From assembly GCA_963788115.1 (NCBI GenBank), contig CAWBFD010000002.1, positions 1-64,000 of the forward strand: 64,000 nucleotides of DNA, written 5' to 3'. This DNA comes from CAWBFD01 sp963788115 (lineage in GTDB: Bacteria; Actinomycetota; Thermoleophilia; Solirubrobacterales; 70-9). Of the stretch, positions 42,822-51,565 are shown piece after piece. Within the stretch, counting starts at the first letter, position 1; every line of letters starts with the position of its first letter. The notes under the pieces were generated by a model, which had not been told where the DNA came from, did not search any database, and saw only the letters and a list, made by a program, of their open reading frames with translations. A program made the translations under genes and the position numbers.

Positions 42822-43961
42822 ATGGCACGCGGCGAAATCGAATTGAGCAAGCTGACCAAGCAGTTCGCCGAGGTGACCGCGGTGGACGGCATCGATCTCC
42901 ACATCCCGGGTGGTGAGTTCTTCTCGCTCCTCGGGCCTTCCGGCTGCGGGAAGACGACCACTCTGCGAATGATCGCCGGCTTCGAGCAACCGACTTCCGG
43001 TGAGATCCTCCTGGACGGCACAGACGTTGCCTACACACCGCCTCACCAGCGCAACGTCAACACCGTGTTCCAGAACTACGCGCTCTTCCCGCACCTGAAC
43101 GTCTACAACAACATTGCCTACGGGCTGAAGCGGGCGAAGCGGCCGAAAGCCGAGATCCGCGAGCGCGTCGGCAAGGCGCTTGAGCTCGTCCAGCTTCCGG
43201 GCTACGAGGGCCGCCGGTCGTCCCAGCTCTCGGGCGGGCAGCAGCAGCGCGTTGCCTTAGCGCGCGCTCTCGTCCTCAACCCGACCGTGCTCCTTCTGGA
43301 CGAGCCGCTCGGCGCCCTCGATGCGAAGCTCCGCAAGGCCCTCCAGATCGAGCTCAAGTCGCTCCAGCAGGAGGTCGGCATCACGTTCCTCTACGTCACC
43401 CACGACCAGGAGGAGGCGCTGACGATGAGCGACCGCCTCGCGGTCATGAACGGCGGGCACATCGAGCAGGTCGGGGCGCCTCAGGACGTCTACGAGGATC
43501 CCGAGACGCTCTACGTCGCCGACTTCCTCGGCGTGTCGAACCTCATGCAGGCCACCATCGTCAGTGCCGGCACGAGCGCCTGCCGCGTCGCGCTGGACGG
43601 CTACGAGCTCGAGACGCGCGGAACGGACCGCGACGCCACGGGGGAGGCGAAGATCGTCATCCGACCGGAGCGCATCGAGCTCGAAGAGCACGGGTCTCCG
43701 TCGGGGCCGAACCGCATCCCGGGCATGGTGGAGCGCGTCGTCTACGTGGGCTCGGCGATCCAGGTGATCGTCCGGGCCGCCACCGGGGAAGCGCTCCAGG
43801 CGCTCGTTCAGAACACCGGCGGCGGAATCCCCTACGAGCAGGGCATCCCGGTGCAGCTCCACCTACCCGTGGACGCGCTGCGCGTCCTCCCTTCGGGCAT
43901 CGACGATGGGCCTTCCCTCAAGGGCGAGGAGCCGGATCCGGAGACTGTCGCCGCCGGCTGA
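42822..43961 (+). CDS. Polyamine-type ABC transporter ATPase (PotA-like)
   Basis: 379 residues from ATG 42822; the longer frame is the permease shadow. Walker A GPSGCGKTT (38-46), Q-loop VFQNYALFPH, signature LSGGQQQRVALARALV, Walker B VLLLDEPLGALDAKLRK, switch YVTHDQEEAL. A C-terminal TOBE domain (EAKIVIRPERIELEEHG...PGMVERVVYVGSAIQVIV) is typical of PotA. It is the last gene before the right-hand 70-bp repeat, where the block ends. Confidence 0.94.
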   Translation: MARGEIELSKLTKQFAEVTAVDGIDLHIPGGEFFSLLGPSGCGKTTTLRMIAGFEQPTSGEILLDGTDVAYTPPHQRNVNTVFQNYALFPHLNVYNNIAYGLKRAKRPKAEIRERVGKALELVQLPGYEGRRSSQLSGGQQQRVALARALVLNPTVLLLDEPLGALDAKLRKALQIELKSLQQEVGITFLYVTHDQEEALTMSDRLAVMNGGHIEQVGAPQDVYEDPETLYVADFLGVSNLMQATIVSAGTSACRVALDGYELETRGTDRDATGEAKIVIRPERIELEEHGSPSGPNRIPGMVERVVYVGSAIQVIVRAATGEALQALVQNTGGGIPYEQGIPVQLHLPVDALRVLPSGIDDGPSLKGEEPDPETVAAG

Positions 43962-43994
43962 GCTCAGCGCGCCGCCTTGCCGAGCGCGGGCATG

Positions 43995-44064
43995 TACGGG
44001 AGACTCATTTGGATAATCTACAACCAGATGGTTGTAGATGCGCTGTCGGACGAGACGGTCGACG
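43995..44064 (+). repeat. 70-bp perfect direct repeat, right copy
   Basis: Identical to 38106-38175. Here it is in its natural setting: promoter, palindrome and first codons of the intact arsR gene. Together with the left copy it frames 5.8 kb. Confidence 0.95.
44016..44039. promoter_or_regulatory. ArsR operator overlapping the arsR start codon
   Basis: Perfect inverted arms ATCTACAACC / GGTTGTAGAT around AGAT. The ATG at 44028-44030 lies inside it. GATAAT at 44012-44017 would serve as -10, so the transcript may be leaderless and bound repressor would occupy both promoter and start. Confidence 0.72.
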
Positions 44065-44387
44065 AGCTGTTCCATGCCCTGGCCGACCCGACCCGCCGCG
44101 ACATCCTTCGCCGCTGCGTCGCCGCCGAGCCCTCGGTTTCGCGACTCGCGCAGGCTTATCCGATGAGCTTCGCGGCGGTGCAGAAGCACGTCGCCGTGCT
44201 GGAGCGGGCCGGCCTGGTCACCAAGGAGCGCCGTGGACGGGAGCAGCTCGTGCGCACCGATGCCGGCGCGGTCGGCCGCGCGCGGCACGCCCTCGACGAG
44301 CTCGAGACGACCTGGCGCGGTCGAGTGGACCGCATGTCCGACCTGCTCGCCCAGGGCACCGAGCCAGAAGTAGGAACTCAACGATGA
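44028..44387 (+). CDS. ArsR/SmtB-type transcriptional regulator
   Basis: 119 residues from ATG 44028; the frame is open upstream, but the leading part covers the promoter. The winged helix is DELFHALADPTRRDILRRCVAAEPSVSRLAQAYPMSFAAVQKHVAVLERAGLVTKERRGREQLVRTD. There are no metal-binding cysteines, and this is the SdpR/YgaV-like subgroup usually paired with SRPBCC genes. It is 10 bp upstream of an SRPBCC gene. The protein likely represses itself and the reductase-fold group at 38058 through the two copies of its operator. Confidence 0.92.
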   Translation: MVVDALSDETVDELFHALADPTRRDILRRCVAAEPSVSRLAQAYPMSFAAVQKHVAVLERAGLVTKERRGREQLVRTDAGAVGRARHALDELETTWRGRVDRMSDLLAQGTEPEVGTQR

Positions 44388-44397
44388 GAGGAACTGG

Positions 44398-44883
44398 ATG
44401 AGCATCACCAGCGTCGACACGGACCACGACAGCCTGACCATCACCCTGATCGCCGACTTTGACGCTCCGATCGATCAGGTCTGGGAGCTTTGGTCGGATC
44501 CGCGCAAGCTCGAACGCTGGTGGGGTCCGCCGAGCTATCCGGCGACCTTCGAGAAGCACGACCTCACCCCGGGCGGCGAGGTCACGTACTTCCTGACCGG
44601 TCCGGAGGGCGATACGACGCGGGGCATGTGGCGGGTCACGGCGGTCGATCCGCCGACCTCGCTGGAGTTCACCGACGCCTTCGCCGACACGGACGGGACG
44701 CCGATCGCGGACATGCCGGTCAGCAATGCCAGGGTCCAGCTCATCGAGCGCGACGGCGGCACGCGGATGGAGATGCTTTCGACGTTCGAGTCCCGCGAGG
44801 ACATGGAGAGGCTGGTGAACATGGGTGTGGTCGAGGGCTTGCGGGAAGCCGTCAGCCAAATGGACGCCCTGCTCGCCGCGTGA
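44398..44883 (+). CDS. SRPBCC (AHSA1-type) domain protein
   Basis: 161 residues. Starts with the family opening LIADFDAPIDQVWELWSDPRKLERWWGPPSYPATFEKHDLTPGGEVTYFLTGPEG, then MWRVTAVDPPTSLEFTDAFADTDG, and ends in the long C-terminal helix MERLVNMGVVEGLREAVSQMDALLA. This helix-grip fold binds hydrophobic ligands; AHSA1-type members next to ArsR regulators are common but mostly uncharacterised. Cotranscribed with arsR. Confidence 0.92.
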   Translation: MSITSVDTDHDSLTITLIADFDAPIDQVWELWSDPRKLERWWGPPSYPATFEKHDLTPGGEVTYFLTGPEGDTTRGMWRVTAVDPPTSLEFTDAFADTDGTPIADMPVSNARVQLIERDGGTRMEMLSTFESREDMERLVNMGVVEGLREAVSQMDALLAA

Positions 44884-45161
44884 CCGCGACGAGACAGCCG
44901 TAACCCGACAGGAAGGCAGCGTGATCGTGATTCCAGGGGCGCCGACACACATCGGCGTGTCGACGCGATGCTGCGTCAAATCGAAGGGCGGCTAAGGACC
45001 GATGGGTCCTCATGCACTTTTCGCGACCCTCCCTGCCGTTTGGACCGGAGGAGAAGTCTCGGCAACCGGCCCACCCGCTCGGCCTCCTTTCGCGTGTTCC
45101 CCTCGCATGATGTTGCTGCACAGGCAGATCAGCGCCGGGACTTGATGGGCGGCGCTCCATG

Positions 45162-45323
45162 TCAGCCCGCGCGCCCTTCGCGCAAGAGCGCCAGACTGGC
45201 TGCCGCCAGCTTCATGGCCCGCGGTCCGCGTCGGCCCTCGAACGCCTGCCAGACAACCTCATACAGAGCGTGTGCCTCGAGGAACGCCTTCAAGTCTTCA
45301 ACGCCCGGGAGCCGTGGACCCAT
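45162..45323 (-). CDS. Possible 53-residue small protein
   Basis: ATG 45323 to TGA 45162. The sequence reads as a helical soluble protein: VEDLKAFLEAHALYEVVWQA, FEGRRGPRAMKLAAASLALL, ending REGRAG. No family is recognised and no strong ribosome-binding site is seen. It lies alone in the 516-bp gap between the SRPBCC gene and the small secreted protein; the rest of that gap (44884-45161) shows nothing clear. It may be a true small gene or the tail of a decayed one. Confidence 0.35.
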   Translation of the reverse strand: MGPRLPGVEDLKAFLEAHALYEVVWQAFEGRRGPRAMKLAAASLALLREGRAG

Positions 45324-45399
45324 GCCGCGGGTAGACTCGCGCCGTCAATATTCCGCTCGGTCGCGCGCGGGGGAGACGGAGCGGAGGAAAGGAAGGCCG

Positions 45400-45591
45400 A
45401 TGGACCGGCTCAAGAAAATCGCCGCCCTTGCGGCAGTCGTGGCGCTAGTTCCCGCCAGCTCAGCGGGCGGCGCGATCACGTGCGAGAACCCTGGCGGCAA
45501 CGCGCCCCCCGGACAGCAGGGCAAGTGCCAGGGACAGGCTCTCGAGAACGTGAACCCGGCTGGCCATGCTCCGCCGGGACACAACAAGTAA
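45400..45591 (+). CDS. Small secreted Gly/Pro/Asn-rich protein
   Basis: 63 residues from ATG 45400 with GGAGGAAAGGA upstream. A signal peptide (MDRLKKIAALAAVVALVPASSAGG) leaves a mature part of about 38 residues made of NPGGNAPPGQQ and NPAGHAPPGHNK units around CENPGG...KCQGQ, with two cysteines that may pair. It resembles the 58-residue protein at 63228 in size and style (signal peptide, short His/Pro/Asn-rich mature peptide). No function is known. Confidence 0.7.
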   Translation: MDRLKKIAALAAVVALVPASSAGGAITCENPGGNAPPGQQGKCQGQALENVNPAGHAPPGHNK

Positions 45592-45619
45592 CTAGCTCGT
45601 CCATAGCACAGCTTGGGAT

Positions 45620-45639
45620 GGGGCCCCCACTGGGGCCCC
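45620..45639. terminator. Hairpin terminator between converging genes
   Basis: GGGGCCCC at 45620-45627 and 45632-45639 form an 8-bp stem with loop CACT, followed by TTCTCT. It can serve the small secreted gene (ends 45591) and the opposite VOC gene (ends 45660). Confidence 0.65.
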
Positions 45640-45659
45640 TTCTCTGATCGGAGACGGCG

Positions 45660-46583
45660 CTACGCGGCCCCGACGGCCGCGTCCGCCCCGCTCCCGAGAT
45701 CCTTGTTCTCCGGCACGAACTTGCTCGCGGTGAAAGTCGCGCCCTGCGGGTCGCGGATGACCGTCATCCGGACCCAGGGGGCGTCAAACGGCGGGACGAT
45801 CACCCTTCCGCCGAGCTCGGTGGCCTTCGCCGCCACGGCGTCGGCGTCGTCGACCGCGAAGGTCACGCCCCAATGCGCCGGCGTATCGGGCTGATCGCCC
45901 GGGATCGGCACGATGCTGGCGACGGCGTCCTCGAACCCCTCCGGCGCGTCCGCCTCCGCCATCCGCTCGCGGAGGTCGGGGTTGTCGCGCTCGAGGTGAT
46001 CGCCGTAGCCCGGCAGCGTCCACGCCTGGAAGCCGCCCTCCAGCTCGAGCGTCTGCCAGCCGAACACCGAGCCGTAGAACGACTTCGCGCCTTCCACGTC
46101 GCGGGTATTGAGGTCATTGAAGTTCAGTGAGCCCGGCTCGTTGACGATCTGCGCGCCCTTGTGCTCCCTCGCCTGAAAGGCGCAGAACGCCGCCCCCTCG
46201 GGATCGGTGAAGACGGCCATCCGGATGGCGTCCATGACGTCGAAAGGCTCCGTCACGACGCCTCCGCCGGCATCACGGACCTCGGACGCGGTCTCGTCGG
46301 CGCTGTCGACCCAGATGTAGGTGTTCCACATCGCCGTGGGCGGCGCCGCCTCGGGAATCGACCCGACCGCGGCCACGTCGGCGCCGCGCAGCCGGGCGAT
46401 GAAGTACTCGCCCTCCGACCCCGGCGGCATCGCGTCCTCGAACGCCCAGCCGAAGAGGCCGCCGTAGAAGCCGACAGCGGCCTCCGGGTCGGGCTCGCTC
46501 GCATCCACCCAGCAGGGGACGCCGGGGATGAATCCGTCGCGTTGGGGCACTAGACCGGGCATGTATTCGTCGCGTTCGGGCAT
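45660..46583 (-). CDS. Two-domain VOC family protein
   Basis: 307 residues with two tandem glyoxalase folds: FIPGVPCWVDASEPDPEAAVGFYGGLFGWAFEDAMPPG...YIWVDSADETASEVRDAGGGVV...RMAVFTDPEGAAFCAFQ, and SLNFNDLNTRDVEGAKSFYGSVFGWQTLELEGG...GVTFAVDDADAVAAKATELGGRVIVPPFDAPWVRMTVIRDPQGATFTASKF. This is the CFP30B-like/hydroxylase-like actinobacterial group. It is divergent from the WYL regulator at 46678 (94 bp between starts), which probably controls it. Confidence 0.92.
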   Translation of the reverse strand: MPERDEYMPGLVPQRDGFIPGVPCWVDASEPDPEAAVGFYGGLFGWAFEDAMPPGSEGEYFIARLRGADVAAVGSIPEAAPPTAMWNTYIWVDSADETASEVRDAGGGVVTEPFDVMDAIRMAVFTDPEGAAFCAFQAREHKGAQIVNEPGSLNFNDLNTRDVEGAKSFYGSVFGWQTLELEGGFQAWTLPGYGDHLERDNPDLRERMAEADAPEGFEDAVASIVPIPGDQPDTPAHWGVTFAVDDADAVAAKATELGGRVIVPPFDAPWVRMTVIRDPQGATFTASKFVPENKDLGSGADAAVGAA

Positions 46584-46677
46584 TCGTGCTCTCCGTTCGA
46601 GTCGTTGACGGGTCGGCGCACCCTATCCGCTGTTTAGGTCAGAATCTGTCCTCAATTTCCGCGACCATGAGCGGGCC

Positions 46678-47658
46678 GTGACCGCGACCTCAAGCCGACT
46701 CTTGGAGCTCCTGTCGCTGCTTCAGGCACGCCGCGGCTGGTTGGGGTCCGAGCTCGCCGACCGGCTCGAGGTCTCCCGCCGGACGATCCGGCGAGATGTC
46801 GAGCGGCTCCGCGACCTCGGCTACCCCGTCGAGTCGCTCAGGGGCCCCGCCGGCGGCTACCGGCTGCGCGCCGGGACGGCGATGCCGCCGTTGCTCCTCG
46901 ACGACGACGAGGCGATCGCGATCGCGGTCGGCCTCCGCACCGCCGCCCGCGCGTCCGTGACCGGGATCGAGGAGGCCTCCGTCCGGGCGCTCGTCAAGCT
47001 CGAGCAGGTCCTGCCGACTCACGTGCGGCGTCGCGTCGCGGCCCTTGGTTCGGCGACCATCGCTCCCGCGGTCGGGGGGCCGACCGTCGACCCGCAGCAT
47101 CTGACAGCGATTGCGGCCGCGTGCCGGGACACCGAGTGCCTTCGCTTTGCCTACCGGAGCCGCGACGGCAGCGACAGCCGCCGCGAGGTCGAGCCGCACT
47201 CGCTCGTCAACCTCGGCCGCCGCTGGTACCTCGTCGCCTGGGACCGCGGCCGCGAGGACTGGCGCACCTTCCGCGTCGATCGGCTGGCACGTCCGGCACC
47301 GAACGGCGTCCGCTTTGAGCCGCGTCGGTTGCCTGCCCGGGACGCGGCCGCCTACGTCGGGCAGAGCATCACCGGGGCGCCGAACCGCTACGAGGCCAGG
47401 GTCACGCTTCACGCCTCCGCCGACCAGATCGCCGGCCGCGTCCCTGCGTACTGGGGGACGATCAGGGAGAAGGATGCCCGCAGCTGCGAGTACCGGACTG
47501 GAGATGACGACCTCGGATGGCTTGCGCTGCGGATCGCGATGATCGGCGTCGACTTCGATGTCCACGAGCCGCCGGAGCTGGCCGAGCACCTGCGGGCGCT
47601 CGCCGGCCGGCTGAGGCGGGCCGCTGGCCAGAGCCACCCCGGCGTCGACACCGCTTAG
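46678..47658 (+). CDS. WYL-domain transcriptional regulator (YafY family)
   Basis: 326 residues from GTG 46678. N-terminal HTH: LSLLQARRGWLGSELADRLEVSRRTIRRDVERLRDLGYPVESLRGPAGGYRLRAG. The WYL ligand domain is CLRFAYRSRDGSDSRREVEPHSLVNLGRRWYLVAWDRGREDWRTFRVDRLA, with the W-Y-L triplet. A WCX C-terminal extension follows. WYL regulators bind nucleic-acid or nucleotide-type ligands and often sit beside VOC, DHFR-like or DoxX genes. Confidence 0.93.
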   Translation: MTATSSRLLELLSLLQARRGWLGSELADRLEVSRRTIRRDVERLRDLGYPVESLRGPAGGYRLRAGTAMPPLLLDDDEAIAIAVGLRTAARASVTGIEEASVRALVKLEQVLPTHVRRRVAALGSATIAPAVGGPTVDPQHLTAIAAACRDTECLRFAYRSRDGSDSRREVEPHSLVNLGRRWYLVAWDRGREDWRTFRVDRLARPAPNGVRFEPRRLPARDAAAYVGQSITGAPNRYEARVTLHASADQIAGRVPAYWGTIREKDARSCEYRTGDDDLGWLALRIAMIGVDFDVHEPPELAEHLRALAGRLRRAAGQSHPGVDTA

Positions 47659-47668
47659 CCTTCACTCC

Positions 47669-49021
47669 ATGAGCGCACCGTCCAGCCGCCCGGCCGATCT
47701 CGAGACCTGGCGCACCCTTCCCATCGCCCAGCAGCCTGACTGGCCGGACCCCGCACGTGTCCGGGCCGCCACGGCCGAGCTGGCAGAGCAACCGCCGCTG
47801 GTCTTCGCCGGCGAATGTGACCAGCTCAAGGACCGGCTGGCCGCCGTCGCCAGGGGCGAGGCGTTCGTCCTCCAAGGGGGCGACTGCGCGGAGACCTTCT
47901 CCGGGTCGACCGCCGACACCGTACGCGACAAGCTCGAGACCCTGCTGCAGATGGCGGTCGTGCTCACGTACGCCGCGAGCGTTCCCGTCGTGAAGATCGG
48001 CCGGATGGCCGGGCAGTTCGCGAAACCCAGATCGCGCCCCACCGAGTCGCGGGACGGGGTCGAGCTCCCCGCCTATCGCGGCGAGGCCGTGAACGGGTTC
48101 GCGTTCACCCCCGACGCGCGCCGGCCCGACCCCGCGCGGCTGCTCCGCGCGTACCACTGCGCGGCGGTCACCCTCAACCTCTGCCGGGCGTTCACGAACG
48201 GCGGCTACGCAGACCTCCACGAGGTGCACGCCTGGAACCAGGACTTCGTTGCCGAGAGCCCGGCCGGGCGGCGCTACGAGCAGGTTGCCGGCGAGATCGA
48301 CCGCGCGCTGTCGTTCATGAAGGCGTGTGGCGCCGACCCGAAGGAGCTCCACGGGGTGGAGCTCTACTCCAGCCACGAGGGGCTCCTGCTCGAGTACGAG
48401 CGGGCGCTGACCCGCATCGACAGCCGTACCGGACTGCCGTACGACGTCTCCGCTCATCTGCTTTGGATCGGTGAGCGCACCAGGGACCTGAACGGCGCGC
48501 ACGTGGAGTTCTTCCGCCAGATCCGCAATCCGATCGGCGTGAAGCTCGGCCCGACGATCTCACCCGACGACGCCATCTCACTCATCGAGCGGCTCAACCC
48601 CGATCACGAGCCGGGCCGGCTCACGTTCATCACCCGGCTGGGCGCGAGCGCGGTGCGGGACGTCCTGCCGCCGCTGTTGGAGAAGGTCACCGAGCATGGC
48701 TCGCCGGTCGCCTGGGTCTGCGACCCGATGCACGGGAACACGGTCGAGGCGCCGGGCGGGCGCAAGACCCGCCGTCTGGACCACATTCTCGACGAGGTGG
48801 CCGGCTTCTTCGAGGCGCACCGCGCGCTGGGCACCCATCCCGGGGGCATCCACGTCGAGTTCACCGGCGACGACGTGACCGAATGCGTCGGTGGAGGCCA
48901 CGAGATCGTCGAGGAGGACCTCGACCAACGCTACGAGACGGCGTGCGACCCCCGCCTCAATCGCCGCCAGTCGCTCGACCTGGCCTTCGTGGTCGCCGAG
49001 ATGTATCGGGGTCAGGACTGA
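47669..49021 (+). CDS. aroG: Class II 3-deoxy-7-phosphoheptulonate synthase
   Basis: 450 residues. First step of the shikimate pathway: PEP plus erythrose-4-phosphate. Class II signatures: AFVLQGGDCAETF (metal-binding Cys), VVKIGRMAGQFAKPRS, YRGEAVNGF, GVELYSSHEGLLLEYE, HLLWIGERTRDLNGAHVEF, NPIGVKLGP, ITRLGASAVRDVLPPLL, WVCDPMHGNT and HPGGIHVEFTGDDVTECVGG. Normal length for the plant/actinobacterial type. It starts 10 bp after the WYL gene and shows no other aromatic-pathway gene nearby. Confidence 0.96.
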   Translation: MSAPSSRPADLETWRTLPIAQQPDWPDPARVRAATAELAEQPPLVFAGECDQLKDRLAAVARGEAFVLQGGDCAETFSGSTADTVRDKLETLLQMAVVLTYAASVPVVKIGRMAGQFAKPRSRPTESRDGVELPAYRGEAVNGFAFTPDARRPDPARLLRAYHCAAVTLNLCRAFTNGGYADLHEVHAWNQDFVAESPAGRRYEQVAGEIDRALSFMKACGADPKELHGVELYSSHEGLLLEYERALTRIDSRTGLPYDVSAHLLWIGERTRDLNGAHVEFFRQIRNPIGVKLGPTISPDDAISLIERLNPDHEPGRLTFITRLGASAVRDVLPPLLEKVTEHGSPVAWVCDPMHGNTVEAPGGRKTRRLDHILDEVAGFFEAHRALGTHPGGIHVEFTGDDVTECVGGGHEIVEEDLDQRYETACDPRLNRRQSLDLAFVVAEMYRGQD

Positions 49022-49079
49022 GGGGCGACTCCGCCCCGCTGCTCGAGATCAACTCCGCAGCCGGGATACGATCGAACCG

Positions 49080-49533
49080 ATGGACGTGCGATCGGACGAG
49101 CTGATGCTTGCGATGGAGCGGGTCCTCCCGGCAGCGCCCCCGGTCGTCTTCGCTGCATTCAGCGATGCGAACGAGTTGGCGAAATGGTGGGGGCCGGCGG
49201 GATTCACCACGCTGAGCCTGGAGTTCCAGCCTGGCGTTGGAGACAGCTACCGGATCGAGATGCAGCCGCCGGACGGCGAGCCCTTCCATCTCGATCGGTG
49301 AGTTCCGCGAGGTCGATCCGCCTGCCCGGCTCGCCTTCACGTTCGTGTGGGAGAACCCCGATCCCGACGACGTCGAGACGGTGGCCTCCCTGTCATTCCG
49401 CGATCTCGGCGGATCGACCGAGGTTGCCTTGACGCAAGGCCCGTTCAAGACCGAGGCGCGTCGTGCGCTTCACCGGGACGGTTGGACCGACAGCTTCGAC
49501 AAGCTCGAACGGCTCATCGCCGGGCAGGCCTAG
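49080..49533 (+). CDS. SRPBCC-domain protein, frameshifted
   Basis: Starts at ATG 49080 as ELMLAMERVLPAAPPVVFAAFSDANELAKWWGPAGFTTLSLEFQPGVGDSYRIEMQPPDGEPFHL. It then hits a stop at 49301, because the frame shifts at about 49290-49298. The next frame continues GEFREVDPPARLAFTFVWENPDPDDVETVASLSFRDLGGSTEVALTQGPFKTEARRALHRDGWTDSFDKLERLIAG to 49533, the normal second half of an AHSA1-type SRPBCC protein. The total length is a multiple of three plus one, so one extra base explains it. Confidence 0.8.
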
Positions 49534-49562
49534 TCGGCCCAGGCCATCGTGAGGGGCACGGG

Positions 49563-50567
49563 TCAGCGGACGAAGATCCGAGGGCTTGCGTTGATCAGCC
49601 CGACCACGCTCCCCTGGGAGAGGGTGCCGAAGAGATAGCCGGGCGCCTGGCCCCTGGCCGGGGTCACATCGGCCCGGACCACCTCGACGCCCTCGTAGAC
49701 GCTCCGCGCCACCTCGACCGCGGCGACCGAGTCGCCGATCGGCTCACCCGAAGCCGGGTCTCGGGCATCTCGGTCGAGTGAGGTCTCGAGGGCGGCGGCC
49801 ACCTGGTCGGCCCGCTCGGCCGTGCCGCCGAGCACGCAAAGGACCTCGTGCTCGCCCCGGACACCAACCGCCAGGAGGTCGACGCCCAGCTCGGCGGAGA
49901 TCAAGAGCTTGTCGGGGACCATCCGGGCCGCGACCACGTCTCCGAGGCAGTCGGCGGCGGCGCGGTACGTCGGCTCGTCGATCAGGCGGTCGCCGCGGCC
50001 GAGCAGCGCCGCGCGCGCCCGGTCGGAGATCGCGAGCACGATCAGCCCACGGCCGAAGGCGTCGAAGGCTCCGAGCCCGTTGACGCCCGTGCTCAGCAGC
50101 GGGTCGGGGACCACGGCGTAGTCGCCGATCTCGACCAGCTCGAGGCGGCCGCCGTGCCGCGCCCGGCCTCCGGCCGCGACCAGCGCCCGGCGAAGCTGGC
50201 GACCATCGACCCCGTCGAGGCGCATCCCGAAGGCGTACGAGCCGCCCACCGAGGTCAAGCCCTCGGCCGACAACGGGTCGAGCCCAAAGCGCCGGCGCAG
50301 AAGCGGGGCCGCCTCGACCACGCTGCCCGCGTTCGGGCCCAACGCGTCGGCGATCAGCTCTATTCCGGCGCCGCTCTCCTTCACCAGTCGTGGATCGGCC
50401 CAGCCCACGCCCAGCGAGCCATTCTCGCCGCCGCCGCCGATGCCGGCCAGGGCATCGGCCAGTGGCCCCGTGGGCGGCGGGGTCTCAGGGTCGTCACCGC
50501 AGCCGCTCACCGCAATCACCAGGGCAACGGTGACTCCGAAGACGATCCTGAGCCCTGCTCGCTTCAT
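49563..50567 (-). CDS. DUF3352-like lipoprotein
   Basis: 334 residues with a lipobox (VALVIAVSG-C). The mature part contains the repeated helix/strand blocks of DUF3352-type proteins: GLDPLSAEGLTSVGGSYAFGMRLDGVDGRQLRRALVAAGG, and later CLGDVVAARMVPDKLLISAELGVDLLAVGVRGE. These are secreted proteins of unknown role common in Thermoleophilia and other GC-rich bacteria. It is divergent from the CGNR gene, 24 bp away. Confidence 0.75.
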   Translation of the reverse strand: MKRAGLRIVFGVTVALVIAVSGCGDDPETPPPTGPLADALAGIGGGGENGSLGVGWADPRLVKESGAGIELIADALGPNAGSVVEAAPLLRRRFGLDPLSAEGLTSVGGSYAFGMRLDGVDGRQLRRALVAAGGRARHGGRLELVEIGDYAVVPDPLLSTGVNGLGAFDAFGRGLIVLAISDRARAALLGRGDRLIDEPTYRAAADCLGDVVAARMVPDKLLISAELGVDLLAVGVRGEHEVLCVLGGTAERADQVAAALETSLDRDARDPASGEPIGDSVAAVEVARSVYEGVEVVRADVTPARGQAPGYLFGTLSQGSVVGLINASPRIFVR

Positions 50568-50591
50568 CGCCGCGCGCTACCTTACCGGCAA

Positions 50592-51200
50592 ATGTCTATG
50601 ACCGGTGAGAAAGCGCCGGATACCGACCCTCAGCCGGGGGATCGCGAACCGGCGCCCGGCGAGCTCGCGCTGGTTCAGGCCTTCGTCAACAGCCATTACG
50701 ACCTGACGACGGAACGCGGAGGCGAGATCCTCGGCAGCACCGGGGAGCTGCGCGATTGGCTTCGGGCCCACGGGCTGATCGGAGCGCGGCACCGCCTTGC
50801 CGACCACGATCTCGATCGCGCGCTGGCCGTTCGCGAGGGACTGCGCGCGCTCGCGTTCGCCAATAACGGTCAGGTCCTCAACGTGCCCGCGATCGACGTC
50901 ATGCGCCGAGCATCCAAGGGAGCGGGTGTCCAGATCCGCATCGAGCCCGACGGCCCACGGTTCGTGGCCGAATCGACGACGAGCATCGAGGCCCCGATCG
51001 GTGCCATCCTCGCGATCACGGCCCGCGCGATGATCGACGGCACCTGGCAGCGACTCAAGGCATGCCCGGGACGACACTGCGGCTGGGTCTTCTATGACAA
51101 TTCACGCAACCAGAGCGCCCGCTGGTGCTCGATGAAGGTTTGCGGGAGTCGCGAAAAAGCTCGCGCCTACTATCAACGCAAGACCCGCGACGAGCCCTGA
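50592..51200 (+). CDS. CGNR zinc-finger (ABATE domain) protein
   Basis: 202 residues from ATG 50592 (a second ATG at 50598). The N-terminal ABATE-type helical part has VQAFVNSHYDLTTERGGEILGSTGELRDWLRAHGL and ALAVREGLRALAFANNG. The C-terminal zinc finger has CPGRHCGWVFYDNSRNQSARWCSMKVCGSREKARAYYQRK, the CGNR motif here as CGSR. These are putative transcription regulators. The short distance to the divergent lipoprotein start suggests a leaderless transcript. Confidence 0.92.
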   Translation: MSMTGEKAPDTDPQPGDREPAPGELALVQAFVNSHYDLTTERGGEILGSTGELRDWLRAHGLIGARHRLADHDLDRALAVREGLRALAFANNGQVLNVPAIDVMRRASKGAGVQIRIEPDGPRFVAESTTSIEAPIGAILAITARAMIDGTWQRLKACPGRHCGWVFYDNSRNQSARWCSMKVCGSREKARAYYQRKTRDEP

Positions 51201-51565
51201 GCCGACGGCTCGAGTCGTGCCGACGGTGGCGTCGGCGCCGCTGACGACACTGCGAACGTGCGCTATTACCCGGAGGGCGAGTATGCGCCCACCGCCCTGG
51301 GCTCGATCGGGCGAACGATGAGTTTCCCGGCTCCTCCCCGTCTACATAGGTAACCGGGGACGCGCCGGCAGACGGCGTGACCGTGGTACATATGAGTCAG
51401 GCGCAGTCCCGCGCCCAACCCCCGATTCCGGCGCTCACGCCGCCGGCGCTCGCGGGGGCAAAGGGGGCTCGAGCCCTCGGGACGCCGGTCAGACGTTGCA
51501 GCCCTTTCGGCGGGGCGTCGGGAGCGTGAGTCCCGGGGCCGCGCCCGACGAAAGGAGCACCGAAG
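51201..51565. other. Intergenic stretch with possible short remnant
   Basis: 365 bp. One short plus-strand frame (from a GTG near 51258) reads VRYYPEGEYAPTALGSIGRT before a stop after about 31 codons. It looks like a gene tail but is too short to name. Nothing else was seen; GAAAGGAG precedes the next start at 51566. Confidence 0.35.
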
